DNA of 57,460 nucleotides, taken from positions 1 through 57,460 of the forward strand of contig JAUYOG010000044.1 of assembly GCA_030695945.1 (NCBI GenBank). The letters are read 5' to 3'. Below, piece by piece: positions 35,131-44,753 of this stretch. A model generated the notes under the pieces. That model saw only the letters and a program-made list of their open reading frames with translations, was not told where the DNA came from and did no database searches. This DNA is from Ramlibacter sp. (lineage in GTDB: Bacteria; Pseudomonadota; Gammaproteobacteria; Burkholderiales; Burkholderiaceae_C). The translations under genes and the position numbers were made by a program. Within the stretch, counting starts at the first letter, position 1, and each line of letters begins with the position of its first letter.

Positions 35131-36463
35131 CTGCCTCGGCAATCCCTCGACGCTGGAAGACGAAAGCGGCCTCGCGCCGCTGAACGACTTCGTCGAGGGC
35201 TTCATCGCGAGCGAGGCTCGAGCCGTCAATATCCTGGCCGCAGCCCAGCACGACGCCAGCCCCATCGTCCAGGCTTGCGCGGCCGCGGTACACATGTTCG
35301 CCGAGTCGGCCGAGGCCCCCGCCCACGCGCGTCCCTTCCTTCACCGCGCGCTGGCCGGCGAGAGTCGCTGTTCGCCGCGCGAGCGCCGCTTCATGCACGC
35401 GGTGTCGGCCTGGGTGGAAGGCGACATCCCCCAGGCCATCGCCTTGCACGAGGAACAGGCGAGGGAATACCCGCGCGACCTCGCGTCTCTCAAGCTCGGC
35501 CACTACCACCTCTTCAACCGGGGCGATTCGCCCGGCATGTTGCGCATGGCACTGGCTGCCTTGCCGGCCGCGGGGGATGTGCCCTACCTGCACGGCATGC
35601 TCGCCTTCGCGTGGGAGCAGTGCCACTTGCTGGAGGAGGCGGAGGCGGCCGCGCTCAAGGCGATCTCCATGCGGCGCAAGGAGCCCTGGGCTCACCATGC
35701 CCTCGCGCATGTGATGCTGACGCAGGGCCGCATCCGCGAGGGCCACGCCTTCCTGGCCGACGTGAGCGGCACGTGGACGGGGCTGAACTCGTTCATGGTC
35801 ACGCACAACTGGTGGCACCAGGCGCTGTTCGCGCTCGAACTGGGCGAGCACCCCGAAGTACTCCAGCTCTACGACCGGCAGGTCTGGGGCGTGGCCAAGG
35901 AGTACTCGCAGGACCAGGTCAATGCCGTCTCGCTCCTCGCGCGGCTGGAGCTGGCGGGCGTCGATGTCGGCGACCGCTGGCGGGATGTCGCCGATTACCT
36001 CGCGCGGAGACTGCAAGACCATGTCCTGCCCTTCCTGGACATGCAGTACCTCTACGGGCTGGCGCGGGCCGGCCGGCCCGAGGCCGACACGCTGATGCGC
36101 AACATCGAGGCACACTCAGCGGCGGCGCCGGACCACGCGCGCGCGGCCTGGCAGCGCGTGTGCGTACCCGCGAGCCGCGGCCTGCTCGCGCATGCGCGCG
36201 GCGACGATGCCCGCGCGATCGACGAACTCGGCCAGGCCCTGCCGCGGCTGGTGGAGATCGGCGGCAGCCACGCCCAGCGCGACCTGTTCGCGCAGGTCTG
36301 GCTCGATTCGATGATCCGCGCCGGCCGGCTCGCCGGGGCCCAAAACCTGCTGGGGCAGCAAGTGCGCAGCCAGCCGGAATCGGTGCGCCTGAAACGCCAG
36401 GCGGCGCAGGTCTACACGGCGCTCGGGCTCGGCTCGGTCGCCGCGAACTTGCGCTGGTCGTAG
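35120..36463 (+). CDS. TPR38-like tetratricopeptide protein
   Basis: A 447-aa soluble helical protein resembling the tetratricopeptide repeat 38 (TTC38) family. Typical segments are HGMLAFAWEQCHLLEEAEAAALKAI and AHHALAHVMLTQGRIREG, then the conserved HNWWHQALFALELG near residue 228. The ATG at 35120 lies inside the end of the amidase gene. The product is cytoplasmic; its molecular role is unknown, but TTC38-like proteins recur beside amidases and transporters. The 3' end overlaps the convergent phosphatase gene by 52 bp. Confidence 0.85.
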   Translation: MWTDCLGNPSTLEDESGLAPLNDFVEGFIASEARAVNILAAAQHDASPIVQACAAAVHMFAESAEAPAHARPFLHRALAGESRCSPRERRFMHAVSAWVEGDIPQAIALHEEQAREYPRDLASLKLGHYHLFNRGDSPGMLRMALAALPAAGDVPYLHGMLAFAWEQCHLLEEAEAAALKAISMRRKEPWAHHALAHVMLTQGRIREGHAFLADVSGTWTGLNSFMVTHNWWHQALFALELGEHPEVLQLYDRQVWGVAKEYSQDQVNAVSLLARLELAGVDVGDRWRDVADYLARRLQDHVLPFLDMQYLYGLARAGRPEADTLMRNIEAHSAAAPDHARAAWQRVCVPASRGLLAHARGDDARAIDELGQALPRLVEIGGSHAQRDLFAQVWLDSMIRAGRLAGAQNLLGQQVRSQPESVRLKRQAAQVYTALGLGSVAANLRWS

Positions 36464-37086
36464 ACAGGTTGCGGCGGCAGGTCGGCCAGGTGCTGCACGT
36501 CGGCCCAGGCCAGGATGTCGATGCCCCCTTCGCGCACGCGCACGCGGTTCAATCCCGCGTTCGGGATGTCGCTCTGCCGCGGGCCGCTCAAGCCGAGGGC
36601 GCGGGCGGTGCGGTAGATCATGTCCAGCACGCCGCCGTGCGTGACGACCACCAGGGTCTGGCCGGGGTGCGCCGCGACGATCCGCTGCACCGCATCCATC
36701 ACTCGCGCGTGGAACTGCCGCGTCGTCTCGCCCTCGGGCATGCAGTAATCCTCGTCGAAGCGCAGCCAGCCCTCCCAGGCCTGCGGATGCTGCGCCTTGA
36801 TGTCGTCGACGCGCATTCCATCGACCAGGCCGAAGCTCTGCTCCCGCAACGCGGGATCGCTGACGGTCGCCAGGCCCAACTGGCCCGACACCGGCTCGGC
36901 GGTCTGCCGCGCCCGCAGCAGGTCGCTGGCGTAGATGTGGTGCGCGGTCTCGCCGGCCAGCCGCAGCGCGAGCCGCCGTGCCTGCTCCAGCCCGATGGCG
37001 TTCAGGCTCACGTCCACGTGGCCCTGGAAGCGCAGCTCGCGATTCCAGTCGGTCTCGCCGTGTCGCAGCAGGATCAGTTCGGTCAT
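36412..37086 (-). CDS. Histidine phosphatase family protein
   Basis: A 224-aa phosphoglycerate-mutase-like phosphatase. The catalytic LILLRHGETDWN (4-15) carries the phospho-accepting His10. The proton donor region FDEDYCMPEGET and the second His in VVVTHGGVLDMIYR are present. It may be cofactor-dependent phosphoglycerate mutase-like (GpmB) or an alpha-ribazole phosphatase-like enzyme; activity not assignable. Its 3' end overlaps the convergent TPR gene. Confidence 0.9.
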   Translation of the reverse strand: MTELILLRHGETDWNRELRFQGHVDVSLNAIGLEQARRLALRLAGETAHHIYASDLLRARQTAEPVSGQLGLATVSDPALREQSFGLVDGMRVDDIKAQHPQAWEGWLRFDEDYCMPEGETTRQFHARVMDAVQRIVAAHPGQTLVVVTHGGVLDMIYRTARALGLSGPRQSDIPNAGLNRVRVREGGIDILAWADVQHLADLPPQPVYDQRKFAATEPSPSAV

Positions 37087-37146
37087 GGCGCAATTATCCC
37101 AGCGCGCCCGGAATGACAGAATAGGCGCTTACCCAGCATTAGCACG

Positions 37147-37860
37147 ATGAATGCCCGATTGATTCTCTTGCCCGGCCTCGCCGCGGACGAAACGATGTGG
37201 GAGGCGCAGCGCACGGCATTGGCGGCGTGGGCCCCCGTCGTCACCGACATCCACATGCAGGGCCACGAGACCATCGAAGCCATGGCCGCGGCGCTGCTGG
37301 CCAGCCACGAGGGTGAATTCGTTTTCTGCGGCGCCTCCATGGGCGGCATGATCGCGATGGAAGCGGCCCGCCAGGCGCCCGCGCGGGTCGCCGGCCTTGC
37401 GTTGCTCGGCACCACGGCCCGCCCCGAGACGCCCGAGATGCGGCAGGTGCGCGAAACCGCGATCGAGCTGTTCGGCCAGGGACGCGCCATGGAAGTGATC
37501 GAGGCGAACGTCGGTTTCGCCTTCCACCCCGACAACGCCCGCGATGCGGTCCTGGTGCGCGCCTATCTCGACTTCGTCGAGCGGGCGGGGGCCGGGCAAT
37601 TGATCCGCCAGAACCGCGCGGTGATCTCGCGCCCCGATGCGCGTGCGCATTTGCCCGCGCTGCGCTGCCCCACGCTCGTGATGTGCGGCGACAGGGACCA
37701 GCTGACGCCGCTGGAATGTTCCGCCGAAATCGCGGAACTGGTGCCCGGGGCCGAACTGGCGACGGTCGCGCGCTGTGGCCACATGCTGACGATGGAACAG
37801 CCCGGCGCCGTCAACGCGATATTGACGGCGTGGCTGGAGCGGCTGCCGCGCCGGGCCTGA
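37147..37860 (+). CDS. Alpha/beta hydrolase
   Basis: A 237-aa hydrolase with LLPGLAADETMW near the N-terminus, nucleophile elbow GASMGGMIA (Ser about 62; G-x-S-x-G), Asp in CGDRDQLTP and His in ARCGHMLTMEQP. It resembles the small BioH/PcaD-like branch. Substrate unknown. Divergent from the histidine phosphatase and convergent with coaD (11 bp apart). Confidence 0.88.
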   Translation: MNARLILLPGLAADETMWEAQRTALAAWAPVVTDIHMQGHETIEAMAAALLASHEGEFVFCGASMGGMIAMEAARQAPARVAGLALLGTTARPETPEMRQVRETAIELFGQGRAMEVIEANVGFAFHPDNARDAVLVRAYLDFVERAGAGQLIRQNRAVISRPDARAHLPALRCPTLVMCGDRDQLTPLECSAEIAELVPGAELATVARCGHMLTMEQPGAVNAILTAWLERLPRRA

Positions 37861-37871
37861 GGCACCGCAGG

Positions 37872-38372
37872 CTATTCCCGCCCGAGGCTGCGCACCTTCT
37901 CAACCAGCCGCTCCTGCACGCGTGGCGACACGAATTTATCCACTTCACCGCCTAGCACCGCGATTTCGCGAACGAAGGTGCTGCTGATGAACTGGTACTT
38001 GTCGCTGGGCGTGAGGAATACCGTCTCGACCTCCGGCATCAGGCTGCGGTTCATGCCGGCCAGCTGGAACTCGTAGTCGAAGTCGGTCACGGCACGCAGG
38101 CCGCGCACCATGGCCTTGCCGCCGCGCGCGACCACGAAGTCGCGCAGCAGGCCGGAGAAGCTCTCCACCTCCACCTGGGGGTAATGCTCCACGACCTCGC
38201 GCGCCATCTCGATGCGCTCCGGGAGCGTGAACATCGCCTTCTTGTGGTGCCCAGCGGCCACGGCCACGATGACCCGGTCGAACAGCTGGGTGGCCCGGCG
38301 TATGACGTCCTCATGGCCCAGGGTCATGGGATCGAAAGTCCCGGGATAGACGGCAATCACGTTATGGGCCAT
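37872..38372 (-). CDS. coaD: Phosphopantetheine adenylyltransferase
   Basis: A 166-aa CoA biosynthesis enzyme (4'-phosphopantetheine + ATP to dephospho-CoA). [19 protein letters not shown] (9-27) has the T/HxGH nucleotidyltransferase motif. [19 protein letters not shown] and ISSTFVREI are also diagnostic. ATG 38372 has GAGGAG 7 bp upstream; the frame extends upstream but that part is rejected. It is downstream of rsmD, the standard pair. Confidence 0.97.
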   Translation of the reverse strand: MAHNVIAVYPGTFDPMTLGHEDVIRRATQLFDRVIVAVAAGHHKKAMFTLPERIEMAREVVEHYPQVEVESFSGLLRDFVVARGGKAMVRGLRAVTDFDYEFQLAGMNRSLMPEVETVFLTPSDKYQFISSTFVREIAVLGGEVDKFVSPRVQERLVEKVRSLGRE

Positions 38373-38529
38373 GGTGGGCTCCTCAACAGGCTGACTAACG
38401 ATGTTCTGGGCGTCGCCCACCTGACTCATTGTGCGTGTCGATCCCCAGCAAGCTGGGGCCCCTCGCCACGCGCTCCATGAGTTTCTCCTCAACCTGCGGG
38501 TCGGGGTTTCCGCACTTTGCTGCAGTGCA

Positions 38530-39144
38530 TTATGCAGCCCGGCGCAGCAGGTGCGCATGCACCGCCCCCGCCTTGAGGTGGCGCAACACGACCAGCCCGT
38601 ACGCGGCGAGCGCGGCGTCGGTCCAGGCCGACGGCGACTCCAGGTAGACCAGGCCATCGGCCGCCAGCGGCGAGGCGGATGCGGCCAGCGCCTTGTCGTA
38701 GAGGTTGGCGTCGAACGGCGGGTCCAGGAAGACCAGGTCCAGGCCCCCCGGGGGCAGGCGCGCCAGCACGGACAGGCCATTGGCCCGCTCGACCTTGACC
38801 GCCTTGGCGCCGAGTTTGGCCTGCATCGCCCGCAACTGGTCCACGAGCTGGGGATCCTGCTCCACCAGCAGGACCTCGGCGGCGCCGCGCGACGCCGCTT
38901 CCAGGCCGAGCGCACCGGTGCCGGCGAACGCATCCATGCAACGCCATCCCGTGAGGTCCTGGCCGAGCCAGTTGAAAAGGGTTTCCCGCACGCGGTCGGG
39001 CGTCGGCCGCAAGCCCGGCCTGTCGGGCACGGGAAGCTTGGTGCGCTTCCACAGCCCCCCGATGATGCGCACCTCGTGAGTCGCGCGGCGGGCGGGTGAG
39101 CGGGAAGTGGCAGGAGAAGGAGAAGGAGGGGCGCGTCGGACCAT
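38530..39144 (-). CDS. rsmD: 16S rRNA (guanine966-N2)-methyltransferase
   Basis: A 204-aa SAM-dependent methyltransferase. After a Ser/Pro-rich N-terminus, [13 protein letters not shown] begins the family core; the SAM site is [14 protein letters not shown] (about 69-82) and the catalytic LVFLDPPFD (about 133-141) is of the NPPY/DPPF type. The start at 39144 adds about 22 low-complexity residues that may not be used; a later start cannot be excluded. Confidence 0.93.
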   Translation of the reverse strand: MVRRAPPSPSPATSRSPARRATHEVRIIGGLWKRTKLPVPDRPGLRPTPDRVRETLFNWLGQDLTGWRCMDAFAGTGALGLEAASRGAAEVLLVEQDPQLVDQLRAMQAKLGAKAVKVERANGLSVLARLPPGGLDLVFLDPPFDANLYDKALAASASPLAADGLVYLESPSAWTDAALAAYGLVVLRHLKAGAVHAHLLRRAA

Positions 39145-39177
39145 GGAGCGTCCAATGATAAGGACCCGGCGGGAACT

Positions 39178-39209
39178 GCGCGTCCGCGGCCCGAAGACCG
39201 CGGACGCGC
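39178..39209. terminator. GC-rich hairpin in the rsmD/M16 intergenic region
   Basis: Perfect 12-bp stem GCGCGTCCGCGG / CCGCGGACGCGC with an 8-nt loop in the 202-bp gap downstream of the M16 peptidase pair. No T tract, so it may be a Rho-dependent pause or mRNA-end stem. The rest of the gap shows no gene; TGTCAACATTGACA (39310-39323) is a short palindrome of unknown meaning. Confidence 0.4.
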
Positions 39210-39346
39210 GTCCGGAACCCCTCTTCTACTCGTGCCTCCCTGGTGGCACCACCGCGTGACAGCGATGGGCCGATTCTGGCGACGTAAAAATTTCCGTGTG
39301 GCGCACCCCTGTCAACATTGACAGGAATGGGACCAGACGAATGGAG

Positions 39347-40741
39347 CTACTGTTGGCGCGCCGCCACGGCGCCCACGGTCACGATGACCATGCGCTCCGG
39401 CTGCAGCTTGCGCGCGAAGGCGGCCTTGATGTCCGCCGCCGTGATCCGTTCGACCTGGCGCGTCCATGTGTCCAGGTAGTCCAGGGGCAGCTCGTGCCAG
39501 GCGATGTTGGCCACGTTGTCCAGCAGCTTGCGGTTGCTGTCGATCAGCAGCGGAAAGCCGCCGATCAGGTAGTCCTTGGCGGCCTTCAGCTCCTGGGGGG
39601 TCGGGCCTTCGGCGACGAACCGGGCCAGCACGTCACGCGAGACCTTCACGGCCTGCGCCGTCTGGTCGGGTCGGGTCTGCAGGCCGACCGTGAACGAGCC
39701 GGCATGCAAGCCCGGCGCGAAGTAGCTGTAGACGCTGTAGCTCAGGCCCCGCTTTTCCCGCACTTCCTCGGTCAGCCGTGAGACGAAGCCCCCGCCGCCC
39801 AGCGTGTAGTTGCCCACCAGCAGCGCGAAATGGTCCGGGTCGCTGCGCTTGTAGCCGGGCTGGCCCATCAGGACATGGGCCTGGGCGGACGCGAAGGGAA
39901 TCTCGCGCACCAGCGGGGCCGCAAGGGCTGCCACTTCCGCCACCGGCGAGAGAGGCTCGCACCGTCCGGTGGCCGCGGCGGGCAGCCGGGACAGCAGCGT
40001 GGTCACCATCGCGTCGGCCTGCGCGCGCGTGACGGCACCGACGATGCTGATTTTCGCGCGGCACGGCTCGACCTGCCGCCGGTAGGCCTGCTGCATGTCG
40101 TCCACGCTGATGCGCGCGATCGTCTGTTCCTTCACCTCGTAGCCGTACGGGTGGGCGCCGTACACCGCGGCGGCATACGCGTGGCCCGCGATCGTTGCCG
40201 GCTTGGTATTGGCTTCGCGGATCGACGCCGACAGGCGCTGCCGCTCGCGCTGCCACACGGGGTCGGGAAAGGACGGGTCGGCCAGCTGCCTCGACGCCAG
40301 TTGCACCGCCTTTGCCAGCAGATCGGGGTAGTTCAGCGACCGCAGCGAAAAACTCATGCGGTCGGTGCCGGCGCTGGCGCCGAAGGCCGCGCCGAGGTCG
40401 GCCCACGCCTCGCTCAGCTGGTTCTCGTCGAGCGCGGCGTCGTACGGCCCGGAGCCGGGCGTGCGCGCGGCCGAGATGCCCTTGGAGGTCATCCCCGCGG
40501 TCACCCGCGCGAGACCCGCCTTGTCGCCCGGGTCCCGGCGGCTGCCCGCGTCGAAGTCCATCTGCACGTCCACCATCGGGATCGAGGGGCTTTCCACGAG
40601 ATAGATCTTGGCGCCGCTGGGCTGCGTCCAATGCTGGATGGGGATGGCGGCCATCGCCTGGGCGCTCGCCAGCAGCAGGGCCGCGCTGGCGGCACGCAGG
40701 GCCATCGTCAATTTCTTGTTCGTTGCGAGCATGGCTTGCAA
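39347..40741 (-). CDS. M16 peptidase family protein, subunit without zinc motif
   Basis: A 464-aa exported protein (signal about 1-32: LRAASAALLLASAQAMA). It has the M16 two-domain fold: an N-terminal half beginning YLVESPSIPMVDVQMDFDAGSRRD and a C-terminal half with RKLLDNVANIAWHELPLDY. The H-x-x-E-H zinc motif is absent at the expected place (ARVTAGMTSKG), so it is the non-catalytic partner of the upstream gene's product, as in PqqF/processing-peptidase-like heterodimers. Start may be 40741 or the Met 3 codons on. Confidence 0.92.
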   Translation of the reverse strand: MQAMLATNKKLTMALRAASAALLLASAQAMAAIPIQHWTQPSGAKIYLVESPSIPMVDVQMDFDAGSRRDPGDKAGLARVTAGMTSKGISAARTPGSGPYDAALDENQLSEAWADLGAAFGASAGTDRMSFSLRSLNYPDLLAKAVQLASRQLADPSFPDPVWQRERQRLSASIREANTKPATIAGHAYAAAVYGAHPYGYEVKEQTIARISVDDMQQAYRRQVEPCRAKISIVGAVTRAQADAMVTTLLSRLPAAATGRCEPLSPVAEVAALAAPLVREIPFASAQAHVLMGQPGYKRSDPDHFALLVGNYTLGGGGFVSRLTEEVREKRGLSYSVYSYFAPGLHAGSFTVGLQTRPDQTAQAVKVSRDVLARFVAEGPTPQELKAAKDYLIGGFPLLIDSNRKLLDNVANIAWHELPLDYLDTWTRQVERITAADIKAAFARKLQPERMVIVTVGAVAARQQ

Positions 40742-40748
40742 GCCCTTT

Positions 40749-42146
40749 TCAATGACGCATGCCGGCTGGCGGCGTGCGGGGTTTGCGATTGGGGTCCACC
40801 GGCTGGGGGCGGAGGATGCCGACGGTGAGCTGGTCGTCGCCGAAGTACCGCGCGGCGACCGACTTCACCTGCTCGGCCGTCACGCCGCGCAGGCGCTGGA
40901 TCAACCGCTCGCCTGAGTCGAGCGGCAGTCCCTGGACCCAGAAGGTGCCGAGTTCGCGCGCCTGGTTCATGACCGAATCGAGCTTGTACACCTCGCCCGC
41001 GATCCATTGCGTCTTGACGCGGGTGAGTTCCGCTTCGCTGACGCCCTCGCGCGCCACCTTGGCGACCTCGGCGCGCAGCGCCACCTCGACCTGCTCGGGC
41101 GTCTTGCCCTTGGCGGGCACGCCGTCCAGCGTAAAGAGCTGGGGCCCGCGGCCCCACAGTCCATTGCCCGCGCCGACGCTGTCGGCGACGCGGTCACTGC
41201 CTTGCGTCAACGAGCGCTCCAGGCGAGCGCCGCTGTAGCCGTCGAGCACGGCGGCCAGCACGGTGAGCGCCAATGCGTCGTCGTTAACCGGGCCCGGCTC
41301 GAACGACGTGAGCTGGGGCACCTTGAACGCCAGCGCCACGTAGGCCTGCTCCGCGGGCGCCTTGAACTCGAGGCGGCGCACGCCCACCTGCTCCGGCTCG
41401 TCACGCGGCTTGCGTGCGGGCACCGGCCGCGCCGGGATGCGGCCGTAGTACTTCTCGGCCAGCCGCAGGACCTGCTGGGGGTCCACGTCGCCGGCCACGA
41501 CGACGGTCGCGTTCGCCGGAACATACCAATGCCTGTAGAAGTCGCGCGCGTCCTGCGCAGTCATCGCGTCCAGGTCGCTCATCCAGCCCACGATGGGGCG
41601 GCGGTAGGGGGAGGCCTGGTACACCGTCGCGTTCAACGCCTCCCACATGAGGGACCGGGGCTGGTCCTCGGTGCGCAGGCGCCGCTCTTCCTTGACAACC
41701 TCGAGTTCGCGCTTGAACTCCTCGTCGGGCCAGCGGTTGTTGGCGAAGCGGTCGGCCTCGAGCTTCATCACGTCGTCGAGCTTGCCGGCCGGGATCTGCT
41801 GGAAATAGCCCGTGGCGTCCCGCATGGTGAATGCGTTCTCGCGGCCGCCGAGCGCGGCGACTCGACGGGAGAATTCACCCGCCTTCAGCTCGGCCGTTCC
41901 CTTGAAGAGCATGTGCTCGAGAACGTGCGCGACACCGCTCACGCCGTCCACCTCATCCATGGCGCCGACCCGTAGCCACACCATATGGACCGCCGTGGGC
42001 GCCCGGCGGTCGGGCTTGACGATGACCGTCATGCCGTTGCCGAGCTTGTATTGTTCAACGCGGGGAGTGGCCGCCTGTGCCAGCGCCGGAGGGAGGAACC
42101 CGAGGAGTGAAAGACTGCATAAGGCGAGGCGTAGGAGCTGTTTCAT
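40749..42146 (-). CDS. M16 zinc peptidase, catalytic subunit
   Basis: 465 aa from ATG 42146 (MKQLLRLALCSLSLLGFLPPALAQA, a signal peptide). The inverted zinc motif H-x-x-E-H is in GVAHVLEHMLFKGT, with the distal Glu in the ELEVVKEERR region about 75 residues later. It is a periplasmic peptidase. Only 7 bp separate its stop from the start of the non-catalytic partner, so both are made together. Divergent from ftsY. Confidence 0.94.
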   Translation of the reverse strand: MKQLLRLALCSLSLLGFLPPALAQAATPRVEQYKLGNGMTVIVKPDRRAPTAVHMVWLRVGAMDEVDGVSGVAHVLEHMLFKGTAELKAGEFSRRVAALGGRENAFTMRDATGYFQQIPAGKLDDVMKLEADRFANNRWPDEEFKRELEVVKEERRLRTEDQPRSLMWEALNATVYQASPYRRPIVGWMSDLDAMTAQDARDFYRHWYVPANATVVVAGDVDPQQVLRLAEKYYGRIPARPVPARKPRDEPEQVGVRRLEFKAPAEQAYVALAFKVPQLTSFEPGPVNDDALALTVLAAVLDGYSGARLERSLTQGSDRVADSVGAGNGLWGRGPQLFTLDGVPAKGKTPEQVEVALRAEVAKVAREGVSEAELTRVKTQWIAGEVYKLDSVMNQARELGTFWVQGLPLDSGERLIQRLRGVTAEQVKSVAARYFGDDQLTVGILRPQPVDPNRKPRTPPAGMRH

Positions 42147-42175
42147 AGAATCCTGTGATTCTAAGAACCCCCGCA

Positions 42176-43213
42176 ATGTTCAGTTTCTTCAAGAAAAAAC
42201 CCGCTGCGACTCCGCCACCCGTGGCCACCACGGCGCCGGCCCAGGAGCGCAGCCTGATCGGCAGCGCCCTGGTGCAACCGATCGAGATACCCGTTCCCGC
42301 CCCGGTGGCGCCGGAGCGCCAGCGCTGGATCGAGAAACTCAGTTCGGGCCTGCGCAAGACCGGCTCCAGCATTTCGCAGGTGTTCACCGGCGCGCAGATC
42401 GACGACCAGCTCTATGAGGAACTGGAGTCGGCGCTGCTGATGGCGGACACGGGCGTGAAGGCCACCGGGCACCTGCTCGACGAGGTGAAGCGCCGCGTGC
42501 AGGCGAGCGGCGCCACGCGACCGGTGCAGGTGAAGAACATCCTCGTCGATTCGCTCACCCAGTTGTTGCGGCCGCTCGAAAAGCCGCTGGTGATCGGGGA
42601 ATTTCGCCCGACAGTGATCATGGTCGCGGGCGTCAACGGCGCCGGCAAGACCACGTCCATCGGCAAGCTGACCAAGCACCTGGCCAACGAAGGCGTCTCC
42701 GTGCTGCTGGCGGCCGCCGACACGTTCCGCGCTGCCGCGCGCGAACAGCTGTCGATCTGGGCGGACCGAAACACGGTGGAGATCGTGAGCCAGGAAGGCG
42801 GCGACCCGGCCGCCGTGACCTTCGATGCAGTCACCGCGGGACGGGCTCGCGGCAAGGACGTCGTGCTGGTGGACACCGCCGGCCGGCTGCCGACCCAGCT
42901 GCACCTGATGGAAGAATTGAAGAAGATCAAGCGCGTCGTGCAGAAGGCAGACGCCACCGCGCCCCACGAGGTTCTGCTCGTGATCGACGGCAACACGGGG
43001 CAGAACGCGCTGACACAGGTCCGGGCCTTCGACGACGCGCTCGGGCTCACGGGCCTGATCGTCACCAAGCTCGATGGCACGGCCAAGGGGGGCGTCCTCG
43101 CGGCAATCGCGCAGGAGCGGCCGGTGCCGGTTTATTTCATCGGCGTCGGCGAGAAACTGGAAGACCTCGAGACCTTCGATGCGCGCGAGTTCGCGCTGGC
43201 GCTGCTCACATGA
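42176..43213 (+). CDS. ftsY: Signal recognition particle receptor FtsY
   Basis: A 345-aa SRP GTPase guiding ribosomes to the inner membrane. The N-terminus MFSFFKKKPAATPPP is basic and membrane-associating, with a short acidic-poor A domain. The G domain has GVNGAGKTTSIGKL, the insertion loop DTFRAAAREQL, DTAGR and TKLDGTAKGG. The chosen start leaves out 7 upstream in-frame codons. Its stop overlaps selD (ATGA). Confidence 0.96.
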   Translation: MFSFFKKKPAATPPPVATTAPAQERSLIGSALVQPIEIPVPAPVAPERQRWIEKLSSGLRKTGSSISQVFTGAQIDDQLYEELESALLMADTGVKATGHLLDEVKRRVQASGATRPVQVKNILVDSLTQLLRPLEKPLVIGEFRPTVIMVAGVNGAGKTTSIGKLTKHLANEGVSVLLAAADTFRAAAREQLSIWADRNTVEIVSQEGGDPAAVTFDAVTAGRARGKDVVLVDTAGRLPTQLHLMEELKKIKRVVQKADATAPHEVLLVIDGNTGQNALTQVRAFDDALGLTGLIVTKLDGTAKGGVLAAIAQERPVPVYFIGVGEKLEDLETFDAREFALALLT

Positions 43214-44277
43214 ACACCACTTCCGAAACCCGCACCGAGCCGAGGCTGACTTCGCTGTCCCACGGCGGGGGCTGCGGCTGCAAGATCGCGCCCGGCGTGC
43301 TCACCGAGATCCTGAAGGACACGGCGCGGCTGCCGCTGCCGCCGGAGCTGCTGGTGGGCATCGAAACCTCCGACGACGCGGCGGTGTACAAGCTCAACGA
43401 CGAACAGGCGCTGATCGCGACCACCGACTTCTTCATGCCGATCGTCGACGACCCGTACGACTTCGGCCGCATCGCGGCGACCAACGCAATATCCGACGTC
43501 TATGCGATGGGCGGGCGGCCCATCATGGCGCTGGCGCTCGTGGGAATGCCGGTCAATGTGCTGTCCACCGCGACCATCGGCAGGATCCTCGCGGGCGGCG
43601 AATCGATATGCCGTGAAGCAGGCATACCGATCGCGGGGGGCCACACCATCGATTCGGTCGAGCCGATCTACGGGCTCGTGGCCCTGGGCCTGGTGCACCC
43701 GGCGCGGGTCAAGCGCAATGCCGACGCACAGCCCGGCGATGTGCTGGTGCTGGGCAAGCCCCTGGGCGTCGGGGTGCTCTCGGCCGCGTTGAAGAAGGGC
43801 GCGCTCGACGCTGCCGGCTACGCGCAGATGATCGCGACCACCACGAAGCTGAACACGCCCGGCCCGGAACTCGCCGCCCTCGACGGCGTGCACGCCCTGA
43901 CCGATGTGACCGGCTTCGGGCTGGCCGGACATTCATTGGAACTGGCACGCGGGGCGCGGCTGCCGGTGATGGTCGAGTGGGCCCGGGTTCCCCTCCTTCC
44001 GGGGGTGCGCGAGCTGGCAGCCCAGGGCATGGTCACCGGCGCTTCGGGGCGCAACTGGGCGGGCTACGGCGCGGACGTGTCGCTGCCGGACCGGTTCGAC
44101 CCGCTGGACCAGTCCCTGCTGTCCGACCCGCAAACCAGCGGCGGCCTCCTGGTGTCGTGCTCCCCCCAGGCCGTCAACGAAGTGCTTGCGATTTTCCGCA
44201 AGCACGGCTTCGACGCCGCGGCGGCGATCGGGGAAGTAGGCCCTCGCGGCGCCCCCTCCGGGCTGTCCGTGCGCTGA
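43210..44277 (+). CDS. selD: Selenide, water dikinase
   Basis: A 355-aa enzyme making selenophosphate from selenide and ATP. The glycine/cysteine-rich catalytic loop GGGCGCK (19-25) and downstream TSDDAAVYKL, ATTDFFMPIVDDPYDFGRIAATNA and LTDVTGFGLAGH are diagnostic. The catalytic position is Cys, not Sec; no in-frame TGA is needed. It is translationally coupled to ftsY. No mnmH/selU or SelA/SelB gene is in the window. Confidence 0.96.
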   Translation: MNTTSETRTEPRLTSLSHGGGCGCKIAPGVLTEILKDTARLPLPPELLVGIETSDDAAVYKLNDEQALIATTDFFMPIVDDPYDFGRIAATNAISDVYAMGGRPIMALALVGMPVNVLSTATIGRILAGGESICREAGIPIAGGHTIDSVEPIYGLVALGLVHPARVKRNADAQPGDVLVLGKPLGVGVLSAALKKGALDAAGYAQMIATTTKLNTPGPELAALDGVHALTDVTGFGLAGHSLELARGARLPVMVEWARVPLLPGVRELAAQGMVTGASGRNWAGYGADVSLPDRFDPLDQSLLSDPQTSGGLLVSCSPQAVNEVLAIFRKHGFDAAAAIGEVGPRGAPSGLSVR

Positions 44278-44280
44278 AAA

Positions 44281-44622
44281 TCAGACAGGGGGCGGCGCCG
44301 TTTCCGAGCGGGCCCACTGCGCATAGGCTTCGCTTGCCCGCATCGGCACGGCGAGGAACTGCGGCAGTTCATACGGGTGGCGGCGGGCCATGAACTCCCG
44401 CAGTGCGCCTTCGCAGGCCGGCATCGTCTTGATGACGAGCCGCACTTCCGGTTCCTCGCATGGCTCGCCCTTCCAGCGGTAGAACGAGGTCAGGCCCGAT
44501 TCGACCTGCACGCAGGCCGCCAGCCGCTGGGCGATGATTTCACGCGCCAGGGCGTGCGCGGCGGCCAGGGAACCCACCGTCGTGGTGACGCTCAGAATGT
44601 CAAGTTCTTTACAGTCTTGCAT
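44281..44622 (-). CDS. cutA: Divalent-cation tolerance protein CutA
   Basis: A 113-aa trimeric protein. SVTTTVGSLAAAHALAREIIAQRLAACV, FYRWKGE and HPYELPQFLAVPM are the family signature. The role in metal tolerance is poorly defined. Convergent with selD (3 bp apart). Confidence 0.93.
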   Translation of the reverse strand: MQDCKELDILSVTTTVGSLAAAHALAREIIAQRLAACVQVESGLTSFYRWKGEPCEEPEVRLVIKTMPACEGALREFMARRHPYELPQFLAVPMRASEAYAQWARSETAPPPV

Positions 44623-44753
44623 GCGTGGCCTTCCAGAATGCGCCCATTGTTGCTGTTCCAGCCTGGTCTACCTGTGGTTGGGCCCGCTTTTCGTACTGAG
44701 CAGGCTGTTCGAACGGTGGGGCGTGCGCTGGTAGGCCTCAGGCGGTCGCCGCG

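Noticed and set aside
43273..43284. Selenocysteine (TGA) in the selD catalytic loop
   Set aside because: The loop reads GGGCGCK with TGC codons and no in-frame TGA.
44534..44734. 66-codon frame ending VLSRLFERWGVRW
   Set aside because: Its first half is antisense to cutA, and the hydrophobic tail alone is not enough to support a gene.
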